Made by a program: the position numbers and the translations under genes. Positions 50,164 to 61,844 of a DNA stretch of 64,000 bases are shown piece by piece. The notes below the pieces were generated by a model. That model was given only the letters and a program-made list of their open reading frames with translations, made no database searches and was not told the origin of the DNA. How positions within the stretch are numbered: the first letter of the stretch is position 1; each line of letters begins with the position of its first letter. Source of the stretch: Ehretia macrophylla (lineage: Eukaryota; Streptophyta; Magnoliopsida; Boraginales; Ehretiaceae); assembly GCA_037974665.1 (NCBI GenBank), contig CM075769.1, forward strand, positions 81,659,190 through 81,723,189, in the 5' to 3' direction.

Positions 50164-50168
50164 CTTAA
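50164..50168. repeat. Target-site duplication CTTAA, left of LTR A
   Basis: Matches 53003-53007 on the other side. The uninterrupted unit reads GGGCTTAACGACAACCC here; the target copy had T in place of that C. Confidence 0.85.
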
Positions 50169-50887
50169 TGTGATAACCCGAACCCGGCATGCATTTAATA
50201 GCACTTGACTGCATTTGATTAAATGTTTAATTAGTTAAATCAACCAATTTGCACTATTTTAATATTCCTCTTGGAAGCATTTAGTAGTTGTAAATTGAAT
50301 AATTAAAAGATTATTACCTATTCCTGATAATTATAGTAATTGAATTTCTTTTCTTGTGATTGATTAAGTGTTATCTTAAATGTTAGTGTTTAATTGTATT
50401 TGACTATGTGTTTATATTAACTTCATAATTCTTTAAAATGTTCTAGAAATAGTTAAATTAATTATTTTAAATGAATATTGATTACCTTGATTGTTTTGAT
50501 TATTTTAATAATCGATTTTGGTTGTTTTGCGTTAAAATCACTCAATTTTCAAATAAATGAGAAAAGTAACTCCGAGCCAGAGTAAATTTTAAACTATGAT
50601 GCTTTCCAAAAATGATATATTTCTTAGATTCTTTGAGATTTAATTGTCACTTCTTTGTTGACGCAAAGTGCATAGCATATCGAGAGCGATAGTTAGGGAG
50701 CGGTTCCTAGTCATCAACAAATAATGAAAACTAGTGTTTGGTGTCTTAAATTTTATATTTTAATTGTTGTTAGCTAGAATTAATATTTCATTAGTTGTTT
50801 TAGCTTTAAAATGCATAAAACAAGCTTATTTGACCAAATTTTAAGTGCTTTGACCAAGGGCTTGACTTGTTGACTTGTATCATCTTT

Positions 50888-50892
50888 TATAA
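50888..50892 (+). promoter_or_regulatory. TATA-like box in LTR A
   Basis: TATAA within CTTTTATAAGC, followed by an A-rich leader and the pyrimidine/purine mix expected near an LTR start site. The same stretch occurs in LTR B. The start site itself is inferred. Confidence 0.4.
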
Positions 50893-51068
50893 GCTTAAAT
50901 TAACAAGGAAAATAAAGAAAAAAAGCTAGAAAACAGAATGAAAGGGCCGCACCAAGAAGAGAGGAAAAAAAAACAATTCAACATCAAATCTTCATTTCTT
51001 CGCGGGAGCTTGCACGGGGTGGTTTCCGAGGCATCCTACGAGGTTTTCCTAGCGTCTAGGAGCGTCTA

Positions 51069-51075
51069 AGGTAAG
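51069..51075 (+). other. Splice-donor-like site in LTR A leader
   Basis: AGGTAAG lies in GCGTCTAAGGTAAGGG; LTR B keeps AGGTAAG at 55935-55941. A matching acceptor-like TTTCAG lies at 52409-52414. A spliced leader inside a long LTR is possible; no transcript is known. Confidence 0.35.
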
Positions 51076-52368
51076 GGTTTCATGTTTATTTGCGCATTTG
51101 AAAGTTTTGTGTGTTAACTTTGATTTTTGAGATTTATCTGTATATTGTTATTTAAATCATTTTGAGGCTTAAAAAATGTTCCCTAGCAATCGTAGAACAT
51201 GTATTTATTGCTTTTTAACATTTTCTGTGGTTGAATATTGAAATTGAAATATAAATTGTATAATGAATAGTAAATAATGAATAGTAAACCCCGGTTTCGA
51301 TGATGTTGCTCCGTTATGCATTTTGTTGATGTAGGAATATGCTAGATATGATAGAATAACTAAATGTGTGGTTTAATGGGAATGTGTAATGGAAAAATGG
51401 AGAAAAATGGCTTAGTGAAAGTCAGGGTCGTTTAGGTCGAGTTTGGCATTTTCTCGTTTTACGTGTTGGCATTGTTTCGGGAGGCCATGGAAGCACTTTT
51501 GGTGCGATTATGGCATTGGTTGGGTGATTGGTTGGTATAGTTGTGGTTCAAACGAGCAAAGGGGGAAATCGGGGCTTTGCGCAAATTCTAGGGTAAAGTA
51601 GGATTTCGGAATCCTTAGACGTGCCTTATGGTGACCTAGGAGGATTGGCGAAGTCGGTGTCCAGAACTCGTGACTCGTTTGGAAATGGTAGTGTTTTGAT
51701 AGTTGGGGCCGATTTGTGATTTTGCTTGTTATCTTGATATTATGCCTATAGAATGCTTAGGGTTGCTTGATATACTTGTTTAATTGGTGTTATTGTTGCT
51801 TATTATTGCTTGTTATGCTTGAAAAGTTAGTTGAATGCTAGTATTGATTGTGATTGCTTGTTATCTCGTTTGTTGTCACTAATTTGTATTGTTGTGCTAT
51901 CGCTCGTTTATTGCCTTGTATCGAGTCTTGCATTGCATAGTGTCCAGCACGTGAGTGATAAGCCTCTCTGGGTAGCCTCGGGTTGCCAGTGTTGGTTGCT
52001 CTAGCTCCGTAGCTATTCCCTTTTCTCGATTGGGTTGCCTCCCAAGGAGATTTGGGTCGTAGAATTGATGGTGACTCCCGGGGTATTCCAAACTGGTGTT
52101 ATAAGGTGGATGCGCGCTTATTGTTATCGTTCTCAACATCAAGCTCGAGATTGATGTATCGCTCGTGAAATTATACATTGCTCGTAAGAGTGAACCATAG
52201 CCTTCAGAGTGTGGTATAGCTTTGAATTGTTGTGTTAATGCTTTCAGTAATTGCTTATTGTATTGATTGTTTGTCTTGATTACTTATTTATCAGTTATAT
52301 TGCTTAAATGTCTGATTTGCATTGCACGACTTTCTTTCTCTCCAATTCGATACCTGTCTCGCCCTCAC

Positions 52369-52393
52369 TGAGTATACGTGTTGTGTATACTCA
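52369..52393. other. Inverted repeat near 3' part of LTR A
   Basis: Arms TGAGTATAC and GTATACTCA (9 bp) around a 7-bp loop, kept in LTR B at 57234-57258. It lies just before the acceptor-like CAG. Possible RNA hairpin near the end of the element transcript. Confidence 0.55.
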
Positions 52394-53002
52394 CTCCTCA
52401 CCACCACATTTCAGGAAATGTCATGTTAGCTGGAAAGTTCGTGATTTCGTGAAAGTTCGTGCCTGAAGAGTTGTCTTTCGTGCCTATGTGGCTTGAGTGT
52501 CGAAGTTGTAAAGATATATGCTTTCATATGTTGTGTGTAATTAATGTCAAAAAGTATGTAATTTAAGTTTCATTAGATTGTTGAAGTAGTTGGATAAGTT
52601 AGATTATGTTTCTAGTTATTATAACTTAACCTCAATGCATGTTTGTAATGTCCCAAGAAAAAGAATTAGAATGGCATGATAGTTTATTTTATGCAGTAGC
52701 TTAGTATGGTTTAATTGTCTAGTTTGAATGTATTTGTCAAGAATGAAAAGAGATAGGTTAGCTTTTTAATTGGAAATGTATGTATACTTGTAGAGTTTAA
52801 CTATTGAGAACCGAGGCCCGGATGGCCGTGAGGTGGTTTTGAATGTTTGGACAGGGTATTGGTCCACTTATATGCTATCGCAGGTTTTACATTTTGCCTA
52901 GAAACAGGGGAGACTCCGTCCGTTTTCCCTGAAAATTTTGCCTGGGTTGTGATTAGATCGATTGATAGAACTCCCGGTCTCGAGAGGGATCGGGGTATTA
53001 CA

Positions 53003-53007
53003 CTTAA
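53003..53007. repeat. Target-site duplication CTTAA, right of LTR A
   Basis: Pairs with 50164-50168; the 5S spacer resumes at once with TGACAACCCATTC. Confidence 0.85.
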
Positions 53008-53471
53008 TGACAACCCATTCACTTCAACAATGCAGCATCCTCGCAAGACGTGATATCGACACGTTGTAGGGCCCCCTGATATCCTGTGAGTCAGGTTGTC
53101 GTCCTTTTAACAGTTCACGACGTACGATTCGGGACGGAAAAACAGAGCAAAGAAGAAAATTGGCCTGAAACTTATGAAAACGTTCGATTTTGGGCTCCAA
53201 AAAGGGCACAACGAGCAAGCTAGCTGCCCGCGTCGTAGAGCTCTCAGAGAGCTTTGCAACGGTATGCTGTGCACAGCGTAACTCCTTACAGATCAAAGGT
53301 TATGGGCACCGGAGCGACGGAGACCAGGTCACAAACCCTACGCCCTCGGTTTGCGGACCCTGACTCTACGTGAAGCGATGTTGTCTTGCCTAATGTTGCG
53401 TGGGATTCGGTGATAGAAATGTGGTAGATAAAGCATCTTGGCTAGCCTAACCGGGGAAAAAAAATTAAAAA

Positions 53472-53591
53472 GGGGGTGCAACACGAGGACTTCCCAATGG
53501 GTCACCCATCCTAGTACTAGTCTCACCCAAGCACGATTAACTTTGGAGTTCTGATGGGATCCGGTGCAATAATGCTGGTATGATCGCACCT
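53472..53591 (-). rRNA. 5S: 5S rRNA copy 76, reference-like, right of LTR A
   Basis: A1, A54, G58; changes at 20, 22-23, 48, 57, 67, 72 and 94-95. Shares spacer marks on both sides with copy 79, such as GCATGCTTGCAAGACTTG. Confidence 0.86.
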
Positions 53592-54148
53592 GTCATGTTG
53601 AGGGCACAATTCCTTTATGTGTTAACCCTTCACAATCCCAGCCTAGAGAGATGGCCCATTCAAAAGGCCTAATGGGCTTAACGACAACCCATCCGCTTCA
53701 ACAACGCAGCATGCTTGCAAGACTTGATATCGACACGTTGTAGGGCCCTCTGATGTCCCACGAGTTAGGTTGTCGTCCTTTTAACATTTCACGACGTACG
53801 ATCCAGGATGGAAAAATAGAGGAAAAGAAGAAAAGCGGCGTGAAACTAATGAAAAAGTTTGATTTTTGGCTCCAAAAACGGGCACAGCGAGCAAGCTGGC
53901 TGCTCCTGTCGTAGAGCTCTCAGAGAGCTTTGCAACATTATGCTGTGCGCCGCGTAACTCCTTACGAATCAAAAGTTATGGGCACCGGAGCGACGGAGAC
54001 CTGGTCACAAACCCTACGCCCTCGGTTTATGGGGCCAGCCTCTTCGTGATGCGAAGTTGTCTTGCCCAATGTTCCGTGGGGTTCAGTAATTGAGATTTGG
54101 CGTATAAAGTATCTTGGCAACCCTAACCAGGGCAAAAAAAATTGAAAA

Positions 54149-54268
54149 GGGGGTGCAACACGAGGACTTCCCAAGGGGTCACCCATCCTAGTACTACTCT
54201 TGCCCAAGCACGCTTAACTTCAGAGTTCTAATGGGATCCGGTGAATTAGTGCTGGTATGATCGCACCT
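54149..54268 (-). rRNA. 5S: 5S rRNA copy 77, gamma
   Basis: A1, T47, T95; changes at 25, 39 and 68. Corresponds to copy 74 across the LTR duplication. Confidence 0.88.
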
Positions 54269-54825
54269 GTCATGTTGTGGGTGCATTTCCTATATGTGTT
54301 AACGGTTCACAGTCCCAACCTAGAAAGATGGCCCATTCAAAAAGCCCAATGGGCTTAACGACAACCCATCCGTTTCAACAACGAAGTATCCTCGCAAGAC
54401 GTGATATCGACATGTTGTAGGGCCCTCTGATGTCCCGCGAGTCAGGTTGTCGTCCTTTTAACTGTTCACGACGTACGATCAGGGACGGAAAAACAGAGAA
54501 AAGGAAGAATAGTGGCCTGAAACTAATGAAAAAGTTCGATTTTAGGTTCCAAAAACGGGCACAGCGAGCAAGCTGGCTGCCCCCGTCGTAGAGCTCTCAG
54601 AGAGCTTTGCAATGATATACTGTGCGCCGCGTAACTCCTTACGGATGAAAAGTTATGGGTACCGGTGCGACGGAGACATGGTCACAAACCCTACGCCCCT
54701 AGTTTGCGGGCCCAGCCTCTACGTGAAGCGATGTTGTCTTGCCTAATGTTCCGTGTGATTTGGTAATAGAGATTTGGTGGATAAAGTATCTTGGCAGCCC
54801 TAACCAGGGCAAAAAAAATTGAAAA

Positions 54826-54945
54826 GGGGGTGCAACACGACGACTTCCCAGGGGGTCACCCATCCTAGTACTACTCTTGCCCAAGCACGCTCAACTTCGG
54901 AGTTCTGATGTCATCCGGTGCATTAGTGCTGGTACGATCGCACGG
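54826..54945 (-). rRNA. 5S: 5S rRNA copy 78, alpha, left of LTR B
   Basis: Read base for base it equals copy 75, including the changes at 2, 11, 68 and 105. LTR B begins 90 bp upstream of its start. Confidence 0.89.
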
Positions 54946-55029
54946 GTCATGTTGAGGGCACAATTCCTATATGTGTTAACGGTTCACAGTCCCAGCATGA
55001 GAGATGGCCCATTTAGAAGGCCTAATGGG

Positions 55030-55034
55030 CTTAA
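55030..55034. repeat. Target-site duplication CTTAA, left of LTR B
   Basis: Same flank as LTR A, preceded in both cases by GGCCTAATGGG. Confidence 0.85.
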
Positions 55035-57879
55035 TGTGATAACCCGAACCCGGCATCCATTTAATAGCACTTGACTGCATTTGATTAAATGTTTAATTAG
55101 TTAAATCAACCAATTTGCACTATTTTAATATTCCGCTTGGAAGCATTTAGTAGTTGTAAATTGAATAATTAAAAGATTATTACCTATTCCTGATAATTAT
55201 AGTAATTGAATTTATTTTCTTGTGATTTATTAAGTGTTATCTTAAATGTTAGTGTTCAATTGTATTTGACTATGTGTTTATATTAACTTCATAATTCTTT
55301 AAAATGTTCTGGAAATAGTTAAATTAATTATTTTAAATGAATATTGATCACCTTGATTGTTTTGATTATTTTAAAAATCGGTTTTGGTTGTTTTGCGTTA
55401 AAATCACTCGGTTTTCAAATAAATGAGAAAAGTAACTCCGAGCCAAAGTAAATTCTAAACTATGATGCTTTCCAAAAATGATATATTTCTTAGATTCTTT
55501 GAGATTTAACTGTCACTTCTTTGTTGACGCAAAGTGCATAGCATATCGAGAGCGATAGTTAGAGAGTGGTTCCTAGTCCTCAACAAATAGTGAAAACTAG
55601 TGTTTGGTGTCTTAAATTTTATATTTTAATTGTTGTTAGCTAGAATTAATATTTCATTAGTTGTTTTAGCGTTAAAATGCATAAAACAAGCTTATTTGAC
55701 CAAATTTTAAGTGCTTTGACCAAGGGCTTGACTTGTTGACTTGTATCATCTTTTATAAGCTTAAATTAACAAGGAAAATAAAGAAAAAAAGCTGGAAAAC
55801 AGAATGAAAGGGCCGCACCAAGAAGAGAGGGAAAAAAAACAATTCAACATCAAATCTTCATTTCTTCGCGGGAGCTTGCACGGGGTGGTTTTCGAGGCAT
55901 CCTACGAGGTTTTCCTAGCGTCTAGGAGCGTCTAAGGTAAGTTTTCATGTTTACTTGCGCATTTGAAAGTTTTGTGTGTTAACTTTGATTTTTGAGATTT
56001 ATCCGTATATTGTTATTTAAATCGTTTTGAGGCTTAAAAAATGTTCCCTAGCAATCGTAGAACATGTATTTATAGCTTTTTAACATTTTCTGCGGTTGAA
56101 TATTAAAATTGAAATATAAATTGTATAATAAATAGTAAATTATGAATAGTAAACCCCCGTTTCGATGAAGTTGCTCCGTTATGCGGTCTGTTGATGTAGG
56201 AATGTGCTAGATATGCTAGAATGCCTAAATGTGTGGTTTAATTGGATTGTGTAATGGAAAAACAGAGAAAAGTGGCTTAGTGAAAGTCAGGGTCGTTTAG
56301 GTCGAGTTTGACGTTTTCTCGTTTTGCATGTTGGCATTGTTTCGGGAGGCCATGGAAGCACTTTTGGTGTGATTATGGCATTGGTTGGGTGATTGGTTGG
56401 TATAGTTGTGGTTCAAACGAGTAGAGGGAGAAATCGGGGCTTTGCGCAAATTCTAGGGTAAAGTAGGATTTCGGGGTCCTTAGACGTGCCTTATGGTGAC
56501 CTAGGAGGATTGGCGAAGTCGGTTTCCATAACTCGTGACTCGTTTGGAAATGGTAGTGTTTTGATAGTTGGGGCCGATTTGTGATTTTGCTTGTTATCTT
56601 GATATTATGCCTATAGAATGCTTAGGGTTGCTTGATATACTTGTTTAATTGGTGTTATTGTTGCTTATTATTGCTTGTTATGCTTCAAAAGTTAGTTGAA
56701 TGCTAGTATTGATTGTGATTGCTTGTTATCTCGTTTGTTGTCACTAATTTGTATTGTTGTGCTATCGATCGTTTATTGCCTTGTATCGAGTCTTGCATTG
56801 CATAGTGTCCAGCACGTGAGTGATGGGCCTCTCTGGGTAGCCTCGGGTTGCCAGTGTTGGTTGCTCTAGCTCCGTAGCTATTCCTTTTTCTCGATTGGGT
56901 TGCCTCCCAAGGAGATTTGGGTCGTAGAATTGATGGTTACTTCCGGGGTATTCCAAACTGGTGTTATAAGGTGGATGCGCGCTTATTGTCATCGTTGTCA
57001 ACATCAAGCTTGAGATTGATGTATCGCTCGTGAAATGGTACAATGCTCGTATGAGTGAACCATAGCCTTCAGAGTGTGGTATAGCTTTGAATGGTTGTGT
57101 TAATGCTTTCAGTAATTGCTTATTGTATTGATTGTTTGTCTTGATTACTTATTTATTAGTTATATTGCTTTACTGTCTTATTTGCATTGCACGACTTTCT
57201 TTCTCTCCAATTCGATATCTGTCTCGCCCTCACTGAGTATACGTGTTGTGTATACTCACTCCTCACCACCACATTTCAGGAAATGTCATGTTAGCTGAAA
57301 AGTTCGTGATTTCGTGAAAGTTCGTTCCTGAAGAGTTGTCTTTCGTGCCTATGTGGCTTGAGTGTCGAAGTTGTAAAGATATATGCTTTCATATGTTGTG
57401 TGTAATTAATGTCAAAAAGTATGTAATTTAAGTTTCATTAGATTGTTGAAGTAGTTGGATAAGTTAGATTATGTATCTAGTTATTATAACTTATGCTCAA
57501 TGGATGTTTGTAATGTGCCAAGAAAAAGAAATAGAATGGCATGATAGTTTATTTTATGCAGTAGCTTAGTATGGTTTAATTGTCTAGTTTGAATGTATTT
57601 GTCAAGAATGAAAACAGATAGATGAGCTTTTTAATTGGAGATGTATGTATACTTGTTTAGTTTTACTATTTAGAACCGAGCCTCGGATTGCCTTGTGGTG
57701 GTTTTGAATGTTTGGACAGGGTATTGGTCCACTTATATGCTATCGCAGGTTTTACATTTCGCCTAGAAACAGGAGAGACTCCGTCCGTTTTCCCTGAAAA
57801 TTTCGCCCGAGTTTGGATTTGCGTTGTGATTAGATCGATTGATAGAACTCCCGGTCTCGAGAGGGATCGGGGTGTTACA
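55035..57879 (+). mobile_element. Solo LTR B, duplicate of LTR A
   Basis: This 2845-bp block begins TGTGATAACCC, ends GGTGTTACA and is flanked by CTTAA on both sides. It matches LTR A along its whole length with a few percent difference by eye; most of the extra length is about a dozen bases near its right end. Insertion site, orientation and flanking 5S variants are the same as for LTR A, so it is a copy made by duplication of the array block and not a second insertion. The divergence suggests the duplication is not very recent, if the pair has evolved without conversion. Confidence 0.87.
57234..57258. other. Inverted repeat near 3' part of LTR B
   Basis: Same 9-bp arms and 7-bp loop as in LTR A, unchanged in both copies. 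Confidence 0.55.
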
Positions 57880-57884
57880 CTTAA
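57880..57884. repeat. Target-site duplication CTTAA, right of LTR B
   Basis: Pairs with 55030-55034 and is followed by TGACAACCCATTC as at LTR A. Confidence 0.85.
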
Positions 57885-58350
57885 TGACAACCCATTCACT
57901 TCAACAATGCAGCATCCACGCAAGACGTGATATCGACACGTTGTAGGGCCCTCTGATATCCCGCGAGTCAGGTTGTCGTCCTTTTAACAGTTCACGACGT
58001 ACGATTCGGGACGAAAAAACAGAGCAAAAGAAGAAAAATGACCTAAAACTTATGAATACGTTCGATTTTGGGCACCAAAAAGGGCACAGCGAGCAAGCTA
58101 GCTGCCCGTGTCGTGGAGCTCTCAGAGATCTTTGCAACGGTATGCTGTGCACAGCGTAACTCCTTACAGATCAAAAGTTATGGGCACCGGAGCGACGGAG
58201 ACCAGGTCACAAACCCTACGCCCTCGGTTTGCGGACCCTGCCTCTACGTGAAGCGATGTTGTCTTGCCTAATGTTGCGTGGGATTCGGTAATATAGATTT
58301 GGTGGATAAAGCGTCTTGGCAACCCTAACCAGGGCAAAAAAAATGAAAAG

Positions 58351-58470
58351 GGGGGTGCAACATGAGGACTTCCCAAGGGGTCACCCATCCTAGTACTACT
58401 CTCACCCAAGCACGCTTAACTTCGGAGTTCTGATGGGATCCGGTGCATTAGTGCTGGTATGATCGCACCC
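58351..58470 (-). rRNA. 5S: 5S rRNA copy 79, reference-like, right of LTR B
   Basis: G1, C35, A54, G58; T95 and changes only at 67 and 108. One of the cleanest copies. Confidence 0.91.
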
Positions 58471-59011
58471 GTCATGTTGAGGGCACAATTCCTTTATGTG
58501 TTAACGGTTCACAATCCCAGCCTAGAGAGATGGCCCATTCAAAAGGCCCAATGGGCTTAACGACAACCCATCCGCTTCAACAACGTAGCATGCTTGCAAG
58601 ACTTGATATCGACACGTTGTAGGGCCCTCTGATGTCCCGCGAGTCAGGTTTTCGTCCTTTTAACAGTTCACGACGTACGATCCGAGTCGGAAAAACAGAG
58701 GAAAAGAAGAAAAGTGGCCTCAAACTAATGAAAAAGTTCGATTTTAGGCTCCAAAAAGGGGCACAGCGAGCAAGCTGGCTGCCCCCATTGTAGAGCTCTC
58801 AGAGTGCTTTGCAACGGTATGCTGTGCACCGCGTAACTCCTTACGGATCAAAAGTTATGGGGACCGGAACGACGGAGACCTGGTCACAAACCCTATGCCT
58901 CGGTTTGCGGGCCCAGACTCTACGTGAAGCAACGTTGTCTTGCCTAATGTTCCGTGGGATTCGGTAATAGAGATTTGGTGGATAAAGTATCTTGGCAACC
59001 CTAACCAGGGC

Positions 59012-59019
59012 AAAAAAAA
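59012..59019 (-). terminator. Pol III T8 terminator (example, alpha/gamma type)
   Basis: Eight A on the plus strand give a T8 run about 8 nt beyond the 5S 3' end. A shorter T4 run (CTTTTC in the usual form) directly abuts the 3' end in most units. Runs of four or more T on the RNA-like strand stop RNA polymerase III. The T8 form follows most alpha, gamma and reference-like copies. Confidence 0.75.
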
Positions 59020-59026
59020 TAGAAAA

Positions 59027-59146
59027 GGGGGTGCAACACGAGGACTTCCCAGGGGGTCACCCATCCTAGTATTACTCTCGCCCAAGCACGCTCAACTTCG
59101 GAGTTCTGATGTGATCCGGTGCATTAGTGCTGGTATGATCGCACCG
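59027..59146 (-). rRNA. 5S: 5S rRNA copy 80, alpha, near type
   Basis: Alpha consensus with one private change at 75. Used above as the example unit for promoter and terminator. Confidence 0.91.
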
Positions 59147-59180
59147 GTCATGTTGAGGGCACAATTCCTATATGTGTTAA
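59147..59180 (-). promoter_or_regulatory. 5S upstream promoter element (example)
   Basis: In the RNA sense, TATA lies at about -26 to -23 (59169-59172), GC at about -14/-13 and C or A at -1. This resembles the plant 5S arrangement of a TATA-like box near -28, GC near -12 and C at -1. Alpha and gamma units mostly carry CATATAGG here; many beta units carry CATAAAGG, a weaker TATA. The element is present above nearly every copy; copy 13 has lost it. Confidence 0.7.
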
Positions 59181-59702
59181 CGGTTCACAGTCCCAGCTAG
59201 AGAGATGGCCAATTGAGAAGGCCCAATGGGCATAACGACAACCCATCCGCTTCAACAATGCAGCATCCTCGCAAGACGTGATATTGATAGGTTGTAGGGC
59301 CCTCTGATGTCCCGCGAGTTAGGTTGTCATCCTTTTAACAGTTCACGACGTACGATCTGGGACGGAAAAACAGAGCAAAAGAAGAAAAGTGGCCTGAAAA
59401 TGATGAAAACGTTCAATTTTGGGCATCAAAAATGGGCACAGCGAGCAAGCTAGCTGCCCCCGTCGTAGAGCTCTCAGAGGGCTTTGCAACGGTATACTGT
59501 ACGCCGCGTAACTCCTTACGGATAAAGAGTTATGGGCACCGGAGCGACGGAGACCTGGTCACAAACCCTACGCCCTCGGTTTGCAGGCCCAGACTCTACA
59601 TGAAGCGATGTTGCCTTGCCTAATGTTCTGTGGGATTCGGTAATATAGATTTGGTGGATAAAGTATCTTGGAAACCCTAACCAGGGCAAAAAAAATTGAA
59701 AA
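59147..59702 (-). repeat. 5S intergenic spacer (example unit; same content in all spacers)
   Basis: This 556-bp spacer represents the roughly 86 spacers of the window. Going away from the 5S start (rising coordinates) it holds a TATA-like element, a TGTTAACGG block, a GCCCA/TGGGC-rich block, a pyrimidine-rich CAACCCATCC tract, CpG-rich blocks around GACGTGATATCG and CACGACGTACGATCC, an A-rich stretch (AAAAGAAGAAAAG), an AGCTCTC/GAGAGCT palindrome, a GATCAAAAGTTATGG block, AAACCCTA, and finally AACCCTAAC beside the T-run of the next 5S. No coding gene, primer-binding site or polypurine tract was seen. Short open frames run through it on both strands but keep no consistent start or length from unit to unit. 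Confidence 0.85.
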
Positions 59703-59822
59703 GGGGGTTCAACACGATGACTTCCCAGGGGGTCACCCATCCTAGTACTACTCTCGCCCAAGCACGCTTAACTTTAGAGTTCTGATGGGATCCGGTGCAT
59801 TAGTGCTGGTATGATCGCACCT
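59703..59822 (-). rRNA. 5S: 5S rRNA copy 81, gamma
   Basis: A1, T47; changes at 48, 105 and 114. Confidence 0.88.
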
Positions 59823-60378
59823 GTCATGTTGAGGGCACAATTCCTATATGTGTTAACGGTTCACAGTCCCAACTAGAGATATGGCCCATTCAGAAGGCCC
59901 AATGGGCTTAACGACAACCCATCCGCTTCAACAATGCAGCATCCTCGCAAGACGTGATATCGACATGTTGTAGGGCCCTCAGATGTCCCGCGAGTCCGGT
60001 TGTCGTCCTTTTAACAGTCCACGACGTACGATCCGGGACGGAAAAACAGAGCAAAAGAAGAAAAGTGGCCTGAAACTAATGAAAATGTTCTATTATAGGC
60101 TCCAAAAATGGGCACAGCGAGCAAGTTGGCTACCCCCGTCGTAGAGCTCTCAGAGAGCTTTGCAACAGTATGTTATGCGCCGCGTAACTCCTTACGGATC
60201 AAAAGTTATGGGCACCTGAGCGACGGAGACCTGGTCACACACCCTACGCCCTCAGTTTACGGGCCCAGCCTCTACATGAAGCGATGTTGTCTTGCCTAAT
60301 GTTCCGTTGGATTCGGTAATAGAGATTTGGTGGATAAAGTATCTTGGCAACCCTAACCAGGGCAAAAAAAATTGAAAA

Positions 60379-60498
60379 GGTGGTGCAACACGAGGACTTC
60401 CCAGGGGGTCACACATCCTAGTACTACTCTCGCCCAAGCACGCTCAACTTCGGAGTTGTGATGTGATCCGGTGCATTAGTGCTGGTACGATCACACCG
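60379..60498 (-). rRNA. 5S: 5S rRNA copy 82, alpha
   Basis: Alpha marks; changes at 6, 11, 41, 87 and 118. Box A matches the alpha type. Confidence 0.88.
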
Positions 60499-61055
60499 GT
60501 CATGTTGAGGGCACAATTCCTATATGTATTAACGGTTCACAGTCCCAGCTAGAGAGCTGGCCCATTCAGAAGGCCCAATGGGCTTAACGACAAACCATCA
60601 GCTTCAACAATGCAGCATCCTCGCAAGACGTGATATCGACACGTTGTAGGGCCCTCTGATGTCCTGCAAGTCAGGTTGTCGTCCTTTTAACAGTTCACGA
60701 CGTTCGATCCGGGACGGAAAGACAGAGCAATAGAAGAAATGTGGCCTGAAACTGATGAAAACGTTCGATTGTGGGATCCAAAAGTGGGCACAGCGAGCAA
60801 GCTGGCTGCCCCGGTCGTAGAGCTCTCAGAGAGCTTTCCAACGGTATGCTGGGCGCCGCGTAACTCCCTACGGATCAAAAGTTATGGGCACCGGAGTGAC
60901 GGAGACCTGCTCACAAACCCTATGCCCTCAGTTTGCAGGCCCAGCCTCTACATGAAGTGAAGTTGTCTTGCCCAATGTTTCGTGAGATTCAGTAATAGAG
61001 ATTTTGGTGGATAAAGTATCTTGGCAACCCTAACCAGGGCAAAAAAAATTGAAAA

Positions 61056-61175
61056 CGGGGTGCAACACGATGACTTCCCAAAGGATCACCCGTCCTAGTA
61101 CTACTCTCGCCCAAGCACGCGTAACTTTGGTATTCTAATAGGATCTAGTGCATTAGTGCTAGTATGATCGTACCT
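61056..61175 (-). rRNA. 5S: 5S rRNA copy 83, decayed
   Basis: A1, A54, G58, but changes at 5, 15, 28-30, 36, 39, 45, 48, 55, 84, 91, 94-95, 105 and 120. Probably non-functional. Confidence 0.84.
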
Positions 61176-61724
61176 GTCATGTTGGGGGCACAATTCCTTT
61201 ATATGTTAACTATTCACAGTCCCAGGCTAGAGAGATGGCCCATTCGAAAGGCCCAATGGGCTTAACGAAAACCCATCCGCTTTAACAACGCAGCATCCTC
61301 GCAAGACGTGATATCGACACATTGTAGGGCCCTCTGATGTCCCGTGAGTCAGGTTGTTGTCCTTTTAAAAATTCACGACGTACGATCCGGGACAGAAAAA
61401 TATAGCAAAAAACAAAAAGTGACCTGAAACTGATGAAAACGTTCGATTTTGGCCTCCAAAAACGGGCACAGCAAGCTGCCCCCGTCGTAGAGCTCTCAGC
61501 GAGCTTTGCAAAGCTATGCTGTACACCGCCTAACAATTACGGATCAAAAGTTATGCGCATTGGAGCGACCTGAGACCTGGTCACAAACCCTACGCCCTCG
61601 GTTTGCAGGGCCAGCCTCTACGTGAAGCGAAGTTGTCTTGCCCAATGTTCCGTGGGATTCAGTAATAGAGATTTGGTGGATAAAGTACCTTGGCAACCCT
61701 AACCAGCGCAAAAAAAATTGAAAT

Positions 61725-61844
61725 GGGGGTGCAACACGACGACTTCCCATGGGGTCACCCCTCCTAGTACTACTCTCGCCCAAGCATGCGTAACGCCGGA
61801 GTTCTGATGGGATCCGGCGCATTAGTGCTGGTATGATCGCTCCC
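61725..61844 (-). rRNA. 5S: 5S rRNA copy 84, reference-like
   Basis: G1, C35, A54; A58 and changes at 4, 27, 48-50, 55, 83, 95 and 105. Confidence 0.86.

Larger units (their letters stand above)
50169..53002 (+). mobile_element. Solo LTR A, Ty3/gypsy-like (possibly Tekay/Del chromovirus)
   Basis: A 2834-bp AT-rich block unlike the 5S unit begins TGTGATAACCC and ends GGGGTATTACA, so its ends are TG...CA with imperfect inverted termini. It is flanked on both sides by CTTAA, a 5-bp target duplication, and sits inside the CTTAA of a 5S spacer. No internal domain, primer-binding site or retroviral gene is present, so it is a solo LTR left by recombination between the two LTRs of a full element. 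Ends and great length resemble plant Tekay/Del LTRs; the family call is tentative. Orientation follows a TATA-like TATAA at 50888-50892 and a splice-donor-like AG/GTAAG at 51070. It is a fossil with no coding capacity. Confidence 0.85.

Noticed and set aside
51897-52178. 93-codon open frame inside LTR A, repeated in LTR B at 56762-57043
   Set aside because: It lies on the strand opposite to the inferred LTR transcript, resembles no known retroelement protein and is kept only because the LTR was duplicated.
50169-57879. The two LTRs as the ends of a single full-length element
   Set aside because: The 2 kb between them is ordinary 5S repeat, and each LTR has its own pair of CTTAA flanks, so they are two solo LTRs.
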